NCBI RefSeq assembly: GCF_002924445.1
Contig: NZ_PIGG01000034.1
Span: 62,001-126,000 of the forward strand
Reading direction: 5' to 3'
DNA: 64,000 nucleotides
Source: Minwuia thermotolerans
GTDB lineage: Bacteria > Pseudomonadota > Alphaproteobacteria > Minwuiales > Minwuiaceae
In this document: piece after piece, positions 26,617-35,659 of the stretch
Layout of the letters: every line of letters starts with the position of its first letter
How positions within the stretch are numbered: the first letter of the stretch is position 1
The notes under the pieces: generated by a model
The model's input: only the letters and a program-made list of their open reading frames with translations
Told to the model about the DNA's origin: nothing
The model's database searches: none
Position numbers and translations under genes: made by a program

Positions 26617-27957
26617 TCACCGCTCCCGGAAGGCCTCGTCGGCGGTGCCGATCACCCGGTCGGTGAGGAAGGAAAGGACGGAGCGGCTGCCGGTCTTCAT
26701 CTCCGCGTCCACCTCCATGCCGGGGCGGACCTCGTTGACGCCCGGGGCCGCGCCCAGATGCGTCCTGTCGGTGCGGATCTCGACGTTGAAGAAGACCTGT
26801 CCGGTGTCCTGGTCCCGGTTGGCGTCCCGGGCGACGCGCTCGACCGTGCCTTCCAGCGTGCCGTACTTGATGAAGTCGTAGGCGCGGACCTTCACCACCG
26901 CCGGCTGTCCCGGTTCAATGGCGCCGATGTCGCGGTTCGCCACGCGGGCCTCGATGACCAGGTTGTCCGCCTCCGGGACGATGGAGGCGAGGGGCTCGTT
27001 CGGCCGCACCGCCTGGCCGGGATTGTTGACCGCCAGGTTCTGGACGTAGCCGTCGACGGGGCTGCGGATGACCGTGCGGTCCAGGCGCGTCTCGGCCTGG
27101 TCGAGCGCCGCGGCGGTGCGGTCGCGCGCGCCGCGGGCCTCGGCCAGGTCGGCAAGCACGTTGCCGCGCCCGGTCTCGTCGATCTCGCGCCGGCGGGATC
27201 GCGCCGCTGACAGCGCCGACTGCGCCGATTCCAGCGACTCCCGGGTCTCCTGCAGGTCGCCGAGCGTCTCGTTCAGCTGCCGCTGGATGGACTGGAAGCG
27301 CAGGAACGGGAAATGGCCCTTGTCGGTGAGCTTCTGCAAGGAGGCGACCTGATCCTCCAGCACCCGCGCGCTTTCGGTCAGGGTGCCGATGCGCACGCGC
27401 AGCGTGTTGATCTCCGACTGGCGCTGCTCGATCTCCCGGTCGGCGCTTTCGCGCTGGGACTGCAGCGCATCGCGCCGGGCCTCGAACAGCCGCGAGTGGG
27501 TGGCCACCAGGTCCGGCCGCTCGGCCATCACCTCGTCGCTGAAGCTTATGGCGGCGTCGCCGCCGGCCTCGGCCTCCAGCCGCGCGAGTTCGGCTTCGAG
27601 GGTCAGCAGGTCGCCCCGCAGACGGCGCTCCTCGGCGCGGAGCAGGCTTTCGTCCAGGATCATCAGGGCCTGGCCTTCGACCACCAGATCGCCATCGCGG
27701 ACCAGGATCTCGGCGACGGCCCCGCCCTCAGGGTGGTTGACCACCTTCACGCGGCCGCCGGGCCGCACCTCGCCGGGCGCGACGACGGCCTGATCGACCT
27801 GCGCCAGCGTCGCCCAGAGGATGATCGCCACGAAGAAGCCCGCGACGACCATGACCAGCACCGTGGCGAGCGGCGAGTGCCGGCTTTCGCTGATCGCCTG
27901 CGCTTCGGGCAGGAATTCGGTGTACTGGGGCCCTTTGGACCGGTCTTGACTGGACAT
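26617..27957 (-). CDS. HlyD-family type I secretion membrane fusion protein
   Basis: 446-aa periplasmic adaptor. It has one N-terminal membrane helix (LATVLVMVVAGFFVAIILW, about residues 30-48), a biotinyl-lipoyl-like half motif (GGRVKVVNHPEGGAVAEILVRDGD), a long coiled-coil hairpin (about 95-300) and the returning lipoyl/beta-barrel half with LDRTVIRSPVDGYVQNL. The C-terminus includes VRPGMEVDAEMKTGSRSVLSFL as in HlyD/LapC/PrsE. It joins the ABC exporter encoded seven bases upstream to an outer-membrane TolC-type channel not present here. Confidence 0.93.
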   Translation of the reverse strand: MSSQDRSKGPQYTEFLPEAQAISESRHSPLATVLVMVVAGFFVAIILWATLAQVDQAVVAPGEVRPGGRVKVVNHPEGGAVAEILVRDGDLVVEGQALMILDESLLRAEERRLRGDLLTLEAELARLEAEAGGDAAISFSDEVMAERPDLVATHSRLFEARRDALQSQRESADREIEQRQSEINTLRVRIGTLTESARVLEDQVASLQKLTDKGHFPFLRFQSIQRQLNETLGDLQETRESLESAQSALSAARSRRREIDETGRGNVLADLAEARGARDRTAAALDQAETRLDRTVIRSPVDGYVQNLAVNNPGQAVRPNEPLASIVPEADNLVIEARVANRDIGAIEPGQPAVVKVRAYDFIKYGTLEGTVERVARDANRDQDTGQVFFNVEIRTDRTHLGAAPGVNEVRPGMEVDAEMKTGSRSVLSFLTDRVIGTADEAFRER

Positions 27958-27964
27958 GGCGCGC

Positions 27965-30406
27965 TCAGGCGTCCCCGGACTGGCCGGCGGCGGGCTGGCC
28001 GCCCTGGCCGCCCTGGCCGGGCATGGCGGCGTCGCGCATGCGCGAGCGGGCGAAGGCGATGACCTCCTGCGGCGGGCCGATGCGCTCGACCCGTCCCTCC
28101 AGCACCAGCGCCACCTTGTCGGCGATGGCCATAGGCGCCATGCGGTGGGAAATCAGGATGATGGTGCGGCCGCGCCGGGCGCGGTTGACGGCGCGGATCA
28201 GCCGCTCCTCGGAGCCCGGATCGAGTGCGCTGGTGGCCTCGTCGAAGATCAGGATCTTCGGATTGCGGATCAGCGCGCGCGCCACGGCGAGAAGCTGGCG
28301 CTGACCGGACGACAGGCCGCCGCCGCGCTCGCTCAGCACCGTGTCGTAGCCCTTGGGCAGGCGCTGGATGAACTCGTGCGCGCCGACGAACTTGGCGACC
28401 GATTCGACGCGCGCGGGATCCTTGTCGTCGATGCCCATGGCGATGTTCTCGCGCACCGTGCCTGCAAAAAGCTGGACGTCCTGGGGCACGACGCCGATCT
28501 GGCGGCGCAGCGTGGCCGGCGACAGGTGCGAGATGTCGGTGTCGTCGATCAGAACCCGGCCGTGATCGGGCTGGTAGAGGCCCTGGATCAGCTTGGACAG
28601 CGTCGTCTTGCCCTGGCCCGAGGGGCCGATGATGCCGAAGACCTGGCCGGCGCCGATCTCCAGCGTGACATTGTCGAGCACGAAGGGCAGGTCGTCGGCA
28701 TAGCGGTAGGAGACGTTCTCGAAGGCGATCTTGCCCTCGAAGGGGGAACCGGGGCTGAGTTCGCCGGGCTCGGCCTCCGGCTCCTCCGACATGATGTCGT
28801 CGATGCGTTCGAAGGCCGAGCGGACCTCCTGCACCTGGTGCCAGGCGCCGACGACCTGGCGCATGGGTGCCACCGCCCGCGTCGCCAGGATGTTGGTGGC
28901 GATCAGCGCGCCGATCGACATGTCGCCCGACATGATCAGCAGGGCGCCGATGACGATGACGACCAGGCTGAGGATCTGCTGCAGGTTCTGGCCGATGGCG
29001 GATAGCACGCCGGCGAGGCTGTTGGAGCGGTAGCCGGTCCAGGCCGAGAGGCCGAGACGGTGATCCCAGCGCCGCTCGATCTCCGATTCCAGACCCAGCG
29101 ACTTCACGGTCAGCGCGTTGGCCATGGTCTCGTGCAGGGCCGACGCCTTGGCCGCCTGGCCGAGGAAGTTCTGCTCGGTCAGTTTCTTCTGGCGGCCGTG
29201 GGTGGCCACCGACAGCGCGACGAAGATCGGGATCGCCACCGCGACGACCAGCGCGATCAGGGGCTCGATCAGCAGCAGCGCCGCGAGGAAGACCACGACG
29301 AACAGAAGGTCGACGATCACCAGCGGCATCTGGCCGGTGAAGAAGCTGCGGATGGTGTCGAGCTGGCGCATCCGCTCCGAGATGACGCCGGAGGCGGTGT
29401 TCTCGAAATGCTTGTAGGGCAGGCGCAGCAGGTGATGGACCAGTTCGCCGCCGATCAGGCTCTCCACCCGCGCGCCGGTGTGGCTGGAGACATAGACCCG
29501 CACGATCCGCAGGATCAGATCGAAGAGGTAGATCACCACCATGCCGATGGTCAGCGAGAACAGGGTCGACTGCGCCCCGCCGCCGGAACCGACGACCTTG
29601 TTGAACACGGTCATGATGAACAGCGGCGCGGCCAGCGCGAACAGGTTGATCAGCAAGGACGCGACGCCGAGTTCCAGCAGCACGCCGCGCATCTTGCGCA
29701 CGACATGGCCGCGCCAGTCGCGCTGGCGCTTGACGCCGGTCTGGGGCGCCTTGACGACCAGCGCCCGACGGCCAAGGGCGGCGACGCCGCCGGCGTCCAG
29801 GACCTCCGTCTGTTCGCGCACCGGATCGTAGACGAGGTAGCCCGACCCCTCGCGCCGCACCACGGAGCGGGAGGCCGAAGGATCCTTCGCGTCCAGGATC
29901 ACGAAGGGCGCCTGCAGGCGCCGCAGCGCGCCGGCGTCGAAGGCCTGTTCGGTGACCGGGAATCCAAGCCGCTCGGCGGCGAGGCGGAAGCCGTCCAGCG
30001 TCATGGGGCTGCCCGCGCCGGGCGCGGCGGCCTGGATGTCGGCCGCGCCGATCGGCCGGCCCAGATCCCGGGTGATGCGGATCAGCAGCCGGCGCAGAGC
30101 GTCGATACGCGGCCGGCCGGTCGCTGCCGCCGGCGGCGGCGGCGTATCGGCGGCGTCTCCGGCGGGCGGGTTCTCAGAGGCCGGCGCGGCCTGCGCACGG
30201 CGCTGTGGCTCGGGCCGCCGCCAGGCTTCCTCCGACAGGTCGGCGACCGGGCGCGCGCCCGGCTTGCTGGCGACGACATGCAGATGCGCGCCGGCGGTGC
30301 GCCGGCGGTGCTCGGCCGCTTCCTCCGGCGTGGCCGGCCGCTTCGTCGGCGTGATGCGGCCGATCCTCGACCAGCCGTCGCCGGTGCTGTCGCCATCCTC
30401 GGCCAT
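27965..30406 (-). CDS. Type I secretion ABC transporter with Cys-less C39-like domain
   Basis: 813-aa exporter. After a disordered, Pro/Ala-rich 90-residue N-terminus comes a peptidase-C39-like domain (about 95-225) with no catalytic cysteine, as in the 'CLD' domain of HlyB/LapB, where it recruits cargo instead of cutting it. Six membrane helices follow, then the ATPase: Walker A GPSGQGKTT, signature LSSGQRQLLAVARAL, Walker B ILIFDEATSALD, and the H-loop ILISHR. It begins directly at the stop codon of the upstream gene. The cargo is not obvious: no RTX (GGxGxD) protein is in the window. Confidence 0.92.
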   Translation of the reverse strand: MAEDGDSTGDGWSRIGRITPTKRPATPEEAAEHRRRTAGAHLHVVASKPGARPVADLSEEAWRRPEPQRRAQAAPASENPPAGDAADTPPPPAAATGRPRIDALRRLLIRITRDLGRPIGAADIQAAAPGAGSPMTLDGFRLAAERLGFPVTEQAFDAGALRRLQAPFVILDAKDPSASRSVVRREGSGYLVYDPVREQTEVLDAGGVAALGRRALVVKAPQTGVKRQRDWRGHVVRKMRGVLLELGVASLLINLFALAAPLFIMTVFNKVVGSGGGAQSTLFSLTIGMVVIYLFDLILRIVRVYVSSHTGARVESLIGGELVHHLLRLPYKHFENTASGVISERMRQLDTIRSFFTGQMPLVIVDLLFVVVFLAALLLIEPLIALVVAVAIPIFVALSVATHGRQKKLTEQNFLGQAAKASALHETMANALTVKSLGLESEIERRWDHRLGLSAWTGYRSNSLAGVLSAIGQNLQQILSLVVIVIGALLIMSGDMSIGALIATNILATRAVAPMRQVVGAWHQVQEVRSAFERIDDIMSEEPEAEPGELSPGSPFEGKIAFENVSYRYADDLPFVLDNVTLEIGAGQVFGIIGPSGQGKTTLSKLIQGLYQPDHGRVLIDDTDISHLSPATLRRQIGVVPQDVQLFAGTVRENIAMGIDDKDPARVESVAKFVGAHEFIQRLPKGYDTVLSERGGGLSSGQRQLLAVARALIRNPKILIFDEATSALDPGSEERLIRAVNRARRGRTIILISHRMAPMAIADKVALVLEGRVERIGPPQEVIAFARSRMRDAAMPGQGGQGGQPAAGQSGDA

Positions 30407-31204
30407 TCAGCCCTTCGCCATCTTCTTCTGCACCAGCTTCGCCGGCCGCCGCTGCTCTGCTACCTGAAACAGCGAGAAGGTCCGGTTGACGTAATTGGTG
30501 ACGCTGTTGATGCCGGTCATGTAGCGCGTCAGCGTCTCCGTCTTCTCGGCTTCGACCATGCGGATCGGCCGGCGCGGGTCGTCGGTCTCGAAGCGCAGGT
30601 AGAACCACGGCTCGCCCCGGCGCAGCACCAGATCCTTCGACGGCTCCCACCATTCGAAGGCCCACATCATCGGCCGCGGCCAGATGTGGATCGGCAGCCG
30701 TCCGCCGATCATCGTGCCGGGCAGGGGGGCGGGGCGGTAGTGGCTGAAGGCCGGCATCTGGTTCATCCAGCAGATGTCGTCGGCGACGAAGATGTAGGGC
30801 GTGATGAACTGGATGATCGGGCGGTTGGGATGACGCCATTCCTTGCGCGCCATCACCGCCACCATCTGGCGCAGGTGCTTGGAACGGATGGAGCTCTTGT
30901 CGCCGGCGAGGTTGACGAGCTGCGGCTGGCCGTTGTCGTCCATCTTGAAGCGGAGCTGGACGTCGATCGGGCACGGCACCTCGTAGAGACGGGATTCGTA
31001 GTCCAGCACCGCCGGGCACATGGCCGCCGACTTGGCGTGCTGGGCGGGCGGGTCGTTGCGGCGGAACTGGCGCGGCGCTTCCCAGATGAAGCCGGCCTTG
31101 TCGGTGTCGAGGATGTAGCCGACCTCCAGGACACGGCGTTCCGGGGCGACACGCTGTCCTTCGCCGGTTTCCTCGCCGCCCTTCAGATACGCGAACATGT
31201 CCAT
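30407..31204 (-). CDS. Conserved hypothetical protein of the type I secretion block
   Basis: 265-aa protein that I do not recognise. It has no signal peptide or membrane helix and is unusually rich in Trp, Pro, Arg and Met (IWPRPMMWAFEWWEP, about residues 177-191; MNQMPAFSHYRPAPLPGTM, about 146-164). The stop codon directly abuts the ATG of the ABC exporter, so the two must be translated together. A SapC-like or exporter-accessory role can be imagined, but no motif supports it. It could be a cytoplasmic chaperone or a regulator of the exporter. Confidence 0.7.
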   Translation of the reverse strand: MDMFAYLKGGEETGEGQRVAPERRVLEVGYILDTDKAGFIWEAPRQFRRNDPPAQHAKSAAMCPAVLDYESRLYEVPCPIDVQLRFKMDDNGQPQLVNLAGDKSSIRSKHLRQMVAVMARKEWRHPNRPIIQFITPYIFVADDICWMNQMPAFSHYRPAPLPGTMIGGRLPIHIWPRPMMWAFEWWEPSKDLVLRRGEPWFYLRFETDDPRRPIRMVEAEKTETLTRYMTGINSVTNYVNRTFSLFQVAEQRRPAKLVQKKMAKG

Positions 31205-31240
31205 GGCCTTGCCGATTCCTGCGCCGGGGTGAACCCGATC

Positions 31241-32245
31241 CTAAGGCAATCTCCGTGCCATCGCACCCCCGGTTTCGCCATCGGGACGGCCGCGCCTGGG
31301 GCGCAGCAGGCCGGTCAGGCGGCGCCAGTTGCGGCGGGCCAGAACCGGCCAGGATGCGGCCAGCGCCGCCTCCCGCCGCAGCCGCTCCAGCGCCGAAGGT
31401 TCGGGCCGGTCCACGAAGACGGCGCGGTGGTCCGCGATCACCCGCGCCAGCGTCGGACCCCGGACCCGTTCGGGTTCGAAGCCGGCGCGGCCGGCGGGCG
31501 CGATATCGCCGCCCAGCGCGCCCAGCAGCGCCAGGTAGGCGGTGACGGGACGGCGCATGCCGCCTGCGTCGACCCGGTGGTGCATCCCGGTCCAGTCGAG
31601 GTCGCCGGCCCGGCGCAGCATCAGCAGGCCGTCGATCACCGACTTGATGGCATCCGCGGTGAACAGGTCTCCGGCCGCGTGGGCCGCGGCGATCAGGAAG
31701 CGGTGTTCCGGGGCCGGAACACGCAGACCGGCGGCCCCGGTGCCGCAGCTCTGCGCCATGATGTCGTCGACGGGGAGAACCCTCTCGAACGGATGCGCAG
31801 CGGCCTGGATATGGAGATCGATATTCGCGCCGTCCTCGCCGATCAGCGGCTGGAAGCTGGCCTCGCTGACGAATCCCCACGGGCTGCGGGTCGGCGTTTC
31901 GGCGAAGGCGAAGCCCCGGCCGGTCAGCAATTCCAGGGCGGCGCCCAGGTCCGAGGGACGGATAAGGAGGTCCGCGTCCGACACCGCCCGCTCGTCCGGC
32001 GAGGGATAGAGACAATGCGCCGAGGCAAGGCCTTTCAGGGCGACATTCGGGATGTCCGCTTCCGCCAGCGCCGCCGCCCATTTCTCCCCCTGAAGACGGC
32101 GGAAACGATTGAGCAGGCGCGCTTGCCGCACCTCGCCGGCGGGCAGCATGTCTTCGGCGCCGGGGATCACGGCCGCCGCCGTCGCGGCCGAGATCAGCGC
32201 CGCCAGGGCCGTCAGGCGCGCCGCATCGTCCGGCCCGGGCTGCAC
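31241..32245 (-). CDS. Uncharacterised nucleotidyltransferase (PF14907-like)
   Basis: 334-aa protein matching the NTP_transf_5 family: VALKGLASAHCLYPSPDERAVSDADLLIRP (about 68-97) holds the core, in which the acidic pair DADLL would bind metal, and NIDLHIQ (about 140) gives a third acidic residue. Such proteins occur with polysaccharide, lasso-peptide and secretion gene clusters; their substrate is unknown. It lies 36 bases upstream of the 265-aa secretion-block gene. The C-terminus is Arg-rich. Confidence 0.7.
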   Translation of the reverse strand: MQPGPDDAARLTALAALISAATAAAVIPGAEDMLPAGEVRQARLLNRFRRLQGEKWAAALAEADIPNVALKGLASAHCLYPSPDERAVSDADLLIRPSDLGAALELLTGRGFAFAETPTRSPWGFVSEASFQPLIGEDGANIDLHIQAAAHPFERVLPVDDIMAQSCGTGAAGLRVPAPEHRFLIAAAHAAGDLFTADAIKSVIDGLLMLRRAGDLDWTGMHHRVDAGGMRRPVTAYLALLGALGGDIAPAGRAGFEPERVRGPTLARVIADHRAVFVDRPEPSALERLRREAALAASWPVLARRNWRRLTGLLRPRRGRPDGETGGAMARRLP

Positions 32246-32393
32246 GGGCAGGCCCGCGACCGCGCCCCAGAGGGGATCGGGGGATTCGCCTTTCGGCAGA
32301 CCGTCTGTATCGTTTCGGGACAGCGCGATAAGAATTGTTTCCTGTTCTGCATCCCTGCACCGCGGGAAACCATCCGCCTGGCCCCCCGACAGG

Positions 32394-32744
32394 TCAACGG
32401 TCTTCGTGGCGTTGGCGGCTGTCGCCCGGGGCCTCGGACCGGTCGTTCATGCCATAGTCGCGCAGGACCTGCGCCACGCGCAGCCGGTAGCCGGCGAAGA
32501 CGCCGCCGCGTCCCTTCGCCTGCGCCCGGCGGTGAGCCTCCAGGTTGCGCCAGCGTATCACCGCTTCCTCGTCGCGGAAGAAGGAGAGCGAGAGGATCCG
32601 GCCGGGATCGTTCAGGCTCTGGAACCGCTCCACCGAGATGAAGCCGTCGATCTTCTCCAGTTCGGGCCGGATCGCCGCGGCGATGTCGAGATACGCCTCG
32701 CGCTGGCCCTCTGCCGGTTCGACCTCGAAGATCACCGCGATCAT
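32394..32744 (-). CDS. Antibiotic biosynthesis monooxygenase (ABM) domain protein
   Basis: 116-aa ferredoxin-like protein. The ABM core is residues 1-95: MIAVIFEVEPAEGQREAY, then FISVERFQSLNDPGRILSLSFFRDEEAVIRWRN. Relatives are cofactor-free monooxygenases or haem degraders; most genomic copies have no known substrate. The C-terminal 15 residues are a polar tail. The start at 32744 begins precisely at the first strand. It is divergent from the polysaccharide locus across a structured 338-base spacer. Confidence 0.8.
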   Translation of the reverse strand: MIAVIFEVEPAEGQREAYLDIAAAIRPELEKIDGFISVERFQSLNDPGRILSLSFFRDEEAVIRWRNLEAHRRAQAKGRGGVFAGYRLRVAQVLRDYGMNDRSEAPGDSRQRHEDR

Positions 32745-32878
32745 CGGGCCACTCCCGATCCGTGGGGCGCGGACCCGAGCTTCGGGAACGTCCGGTGCTG
32801 ACGCAGCAGAATGCGATGGCGCATGGAAGAGGCGGTCATGGATGGTGCTCCCCGTTATTTTTCTCACCGCGCCGTTTC

Positions 32879-32915
32879 GGCGATCCGGCGATGGCTGTGC
32901 TCGGCCCGGATCGCC
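32879..32915. promoter_or_regulatory. Large dyad in the 338-base divergent region 32745-33082
   Basis: Perfect ten-base arms GGCGATCCGG and CCGGATCGCC separated by 17 bases, with no T-run on either side. It lies in the spacer between the ABM gene (minus) and the polysaccharide locus (plus). It may be an operator pair, an mRNA leader structure or a REP relic. The rest of the spacer has an A+T-rich island (GATTATACATTATTTGG, about 33003-33019) that is the best promoter candidate for the plus-strand locus, and no gene. Confidence 0.5.
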
Positions 32916-33082
32916 GTCGGACCTGTGCGAATTCGGCACGTGGACCCGTCCGGGCGGTGCGGAATGTGACAGCCACCCGGCCACATGGGGTTCTCGGGCA
33001 GGCGATTATACATTATTTGGTAGGGACGTGGACTTATGGGCAGTGTTCGAGGCGCGCCCGTTTCTTGCATGCAGGAACTCCC

Positions 33083-34177
33083 ATGAAACGCATCTCCCAG
33101 ATACTGAGCGTCGGCGCGGCTCTCGCCCTCGCCGCTCCCGCCGTCCAGGCCCAGGTGGCCGCGGAACCGACGCGGGCCGATGCGCTGGCCGGCGCGCTCG
33201 CCGGCAGCGAGGAAGGCGTCCGGGCGATGGAGCGTTATCTGGATTCGGCGGGCGCGGCACAGGTTTCCGCCGACCGCGCCGCCGGCCTGATCCGGGAACT
33301 GCGCCGTTCGGGGCTGGCCGACGACCCCCAGGTCCTGCAGCAGGCGGCGGACCGCATTTCCAGCGCCGCCAGCCGTTCCTTCGTCTCGGCGCGCATCTAC
33401 AAGACCCGGGTCACCTCGACCTTCCGCATGGACGAGAAGCGCATCGGCTTCGATTTCGGTCCGCCCGACGCGGAAACCAGGGACGGTTTCCAGAAGGTCG
33501 ACACCAGGAGCGAGATGGTGAAAGGGCCGAACCCGTCGGCCATGCGCCGGCCTGAGGGTGAATCGCTGCTGCGCGACGGTATCCGCAATCTGCGTCAGGT
33601 GAAGCTGCCGGTCGCCAACGGCAAGTACCGCGTCATGATCGCCACCGACGACATCGGTGTGCCGGAAGCGACCGCCAACCCCTATGGGTCGGCCATGAAG
33701 GTGAATGGCGAACGCGTCCGCGTGGCCGCGCAGACGCCGAAGAACTGGGTCAACGAAACCTATCTCGCCGAGCCTCAGAGCTATCTGGCCGAGGACGGCG
33801 CCGCCGCCGCGGACGAGGTCGCGAAGCGCGGCAACGCCCAGGGGCCGACCACCGGCGGCATGGTGGTCATCGAGACGGAGGTCGAGAACGGCGAACTTCA
33901 GCTCGTCTTCGACCTGATCGAAGGCCAGGAAACCTATCTGACCGGCGTGATCCTGGAGCCGGCGGGCGAGGAGAGCGTCTTCGCGCCCTCGGCCGAGGCC
34001 CGCCAGGTGCTGTTCACCCGGCCTGAGGACATCCTTGTCGCCACCGAACGCGTCGAGACCGCGCGTCAGGAACTGGTTTCCGAGATCGTGGCCGAGGCGG
34101 GGCCGGAGCAGGTCGCGCGGCTGCTCGACCTGCCCGAGCCGGTGTTCGAACCGGTCAACGACGTCAGCCCGAACTGA
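33083..34177 (+). CDS. Secreted protein, possible malectin/CBM-like domain
   Basis: 364-aa exported protein with a standard signal peptide (MKRISQILSVGAALALAAPA, cleavage near VQAQ). The first 100 mature residues are helical. Residues about 170-290 (KYRVMIATDDIG... YGSAMKVNGERVRVA ... GMVVIETEVENGELQLVFDL ... TYLTGVILEP) have the strand pattern and closing 'L.L.F ... GVILEP' signature of galactose-binding/malectin-like folds. The extreme C-terminus is helical and acidic. As first gene of the polysaccharide locus it may bind the polymer in the periplasm. Family assignment is by eye only. Confidence 0.6.
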   Translation: MKRISQILSVGAALALAAPAVQAQVAAEPTRADALAGALAGSEEGVRAMERYLDSAGAAQVSADRAAGLIRELRRSGLADDPQVLQQAADRISSAASRSFVSARIYKTRVTSTFRMDEKRIGFDFGPPDAETRDGFQKVDTRSEMVKGPNPSAMRRPEGESLLRDGIRNLRQVKLPVANGKYRVMIATDDIGVPEATANPYGSAMKVNGERVRVAAQTPKNWVNETYLAEPQSYLAEDGAAAADEVAKRGNAQGPTTGGMVVIETEVENGELQLVFDLIEGQETYLTGVILEPAGEESVFAPSAEARQVLFTRPEDILVATERVETARQELVSEIVAEAGPEQVARLLDLPEPVFEPVNDVSPN

Positions 34178-34200
34178 AGCCGCGCCGCAGCGAGGAGGGC

Positions 34201-35619
34201 ATGATGCGTCGGGCGTGGCAGATCGGTTTCGGATTCTGCCTGTGCGCCGTCGTCGCCCTGCCCGGCATGGCCGTCGCCCAGGGGGCCGCCGACGGCAAGT
34301 CCGAGAAGCAGGTCAAGCCGCAGATCGTCCAGAATCCGATCATTCCGGGTCAGGTCGATCCGGAGCCCCCCTTCACCACCGCCAAGCAGGACGCCGTGCT
34401 CAACCGGCGCAGGCCGGAATACGAGCCGATCGGCATGCTGGCGGGCGGTATCCTGCGGGACGTGAAATATCTGGGCCGGGGCCAGATTCTGGAGAGCTTC
34501 CTGCTGTTCCCCAGCATCGAAACCGAGGTCGCCTTCGACAGCAACATCTTCGCCGAAGCCAACGACAAGACCGCAGACTTCATCGGCACCGTCCGGCCGG
34601 AGCTGGAACTGCACTCGGACTGGGACAACCATGAATTCTTCGTCCGCGGCTTCGGCGAGTTCGCCCGCTACGCCTCCAACAGCCGTGAGAGCTTCGCCCG
34701 CTACGGCGCGGAGCTCGGCACGCGCCTGGACGTGACGGAGTTCCTGTTCCTGAAATTCGGCGCGGGCTGGCAGCGCAAGACCGCGGCGCGCAGCGACATC
34801 GAGACCGACACGGGCGGCGACGAACCGACCGTCTTCCACGAAGCCTTCGCTTCCGGCCAGGCGCGCTACAAGCGCGACAAGTTCCTCGTCGACGCCAATA
34901 CCTCGATCACCGCGCGGGATTTCAGGGACAACACCGCCGCCGGCGTGACCGTCGACAACGACCAGAACGACAACTGGATCTGGGAGAACTCGCTCCGGCT
35001 GGGCTGGGAGGAATGGCGCGGCACGACGATCTTCCTCGAACCCTTCTTCAATCTGGCCCGCAATTTCCGGCAGTTCGACAATGCCGGGCTGGAGCGGGGC
35101 TTCTATTCGACCGGCGTGAATGTCGGGTTCACCTACGACGCTTCCGCCGTGACCTTCCTCGAAGGCGCCCTGGGCATCGGCTATGGCATTCCGCACGATC
35201 GCAATGCCGACAGCTTCCCGTTCCTGTCCGGAAAGCTGGATCTGGTCTGGAACCCGCATGATTCCTGGACCTTCACCGCCGGGTGGAACCGCCGGCTTGC
35301 GCAGACCAACGCCTTCAGCATCATCAACAACGTCAACGTCCCCGACGTCGCCGCGCTGACGGACACGCTCAGCCTCGGCGCTCAGCTGGAGGTGACCTAC
35401 GAGATACTCGCCAGCGCCGGCATCGACCTGGCTCTCGCCGATACGTTGGAGAACGGCACCTCCGACACCGGCGTCGACACCGAACTTGCGCTGCTCTGGC
35501 TGATGAACGAGTACATGCGCATGCGCGGGTTCTGGAATTACTCGCTGCTCAGCTCGAATGACGCCAACCGTGAATTCTCCAAGCATGTCGTTGGCGTCAC
35601 GCTGACCATGCACTACTGA
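34201..35619 (+). CDS. Outer-membrane beta-barrel protein (BBP2-like)
   Basis: 472-aa exported protein. It has a signal peptide (cleavage near AVAQG, about residue 27), a Pro-rich linker with NPIIPGQVDPEPPFTTA, then alternating aromatic/polar strands from about residue 90 to the C-terminal VVGVTLTMHY, ending in an aromatic residue as in outer-membrane barrels. SIETEVAFDSNIFAEAND is characteristic of the 'putative beta-barrel porin 2' proteins found in exopolysaccharide clusters. It may be the polymer's outer-membrane channel or an assembly partner of Wza. It follows the secreted protein by 23 bases. Confidence 0.8.
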   Translation: MMRRAWQIGFGFCLCAVVALPGMAVAQGAADGKSEKQVKPQIVQNPIIPGQVDPEPPFTTAKQDAVLNRRRPEYEPIGMLAGGILRDVKYLGRGQILESFLLFPSIETEVAFDSNIFAEANDKTADFIGTVRPELELHSDWDNHEFFVRGFGEFARYASNSRESFARYGAELGTRLDVTEFLFLKFGAGWQRKTAARSDIETDTGGDEPTVFHEAFASGQARYKRDKFLVDANTSITARDFRDNTAAGVTVDNDQNDNWIWENSLRLGWEEWRGTTIFLEPFFNLARNFRQFDNAGLERGFYSTGVNVGFTYDASAVTFLEGALGIGYGIPHDRNADSFPFLSGKLDLVWNPHDSWTFTAGWNRRLAQTNAFSIINNVNVPDVAALTDTLSLGAQLEVTYEILASAGIDLALADTLENGTSDTGVDTELALLWLMNEYMRMRGFWNYSLLSSNDANREFSKHVVGVTLTMHY

Positions 35620-35659
35620 GCGGCTTGCCGATTCAGCCCACCATGGAGAGAGTGTAACG

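Noticed and set aside
29060-32641. Very long open frame on the plus strand opposite the secretion block
   Set aside because: Same reason: antisense of the ABC exporter, the 265-aa protein and the nucleotidyltransferase, with no recognisable domain.
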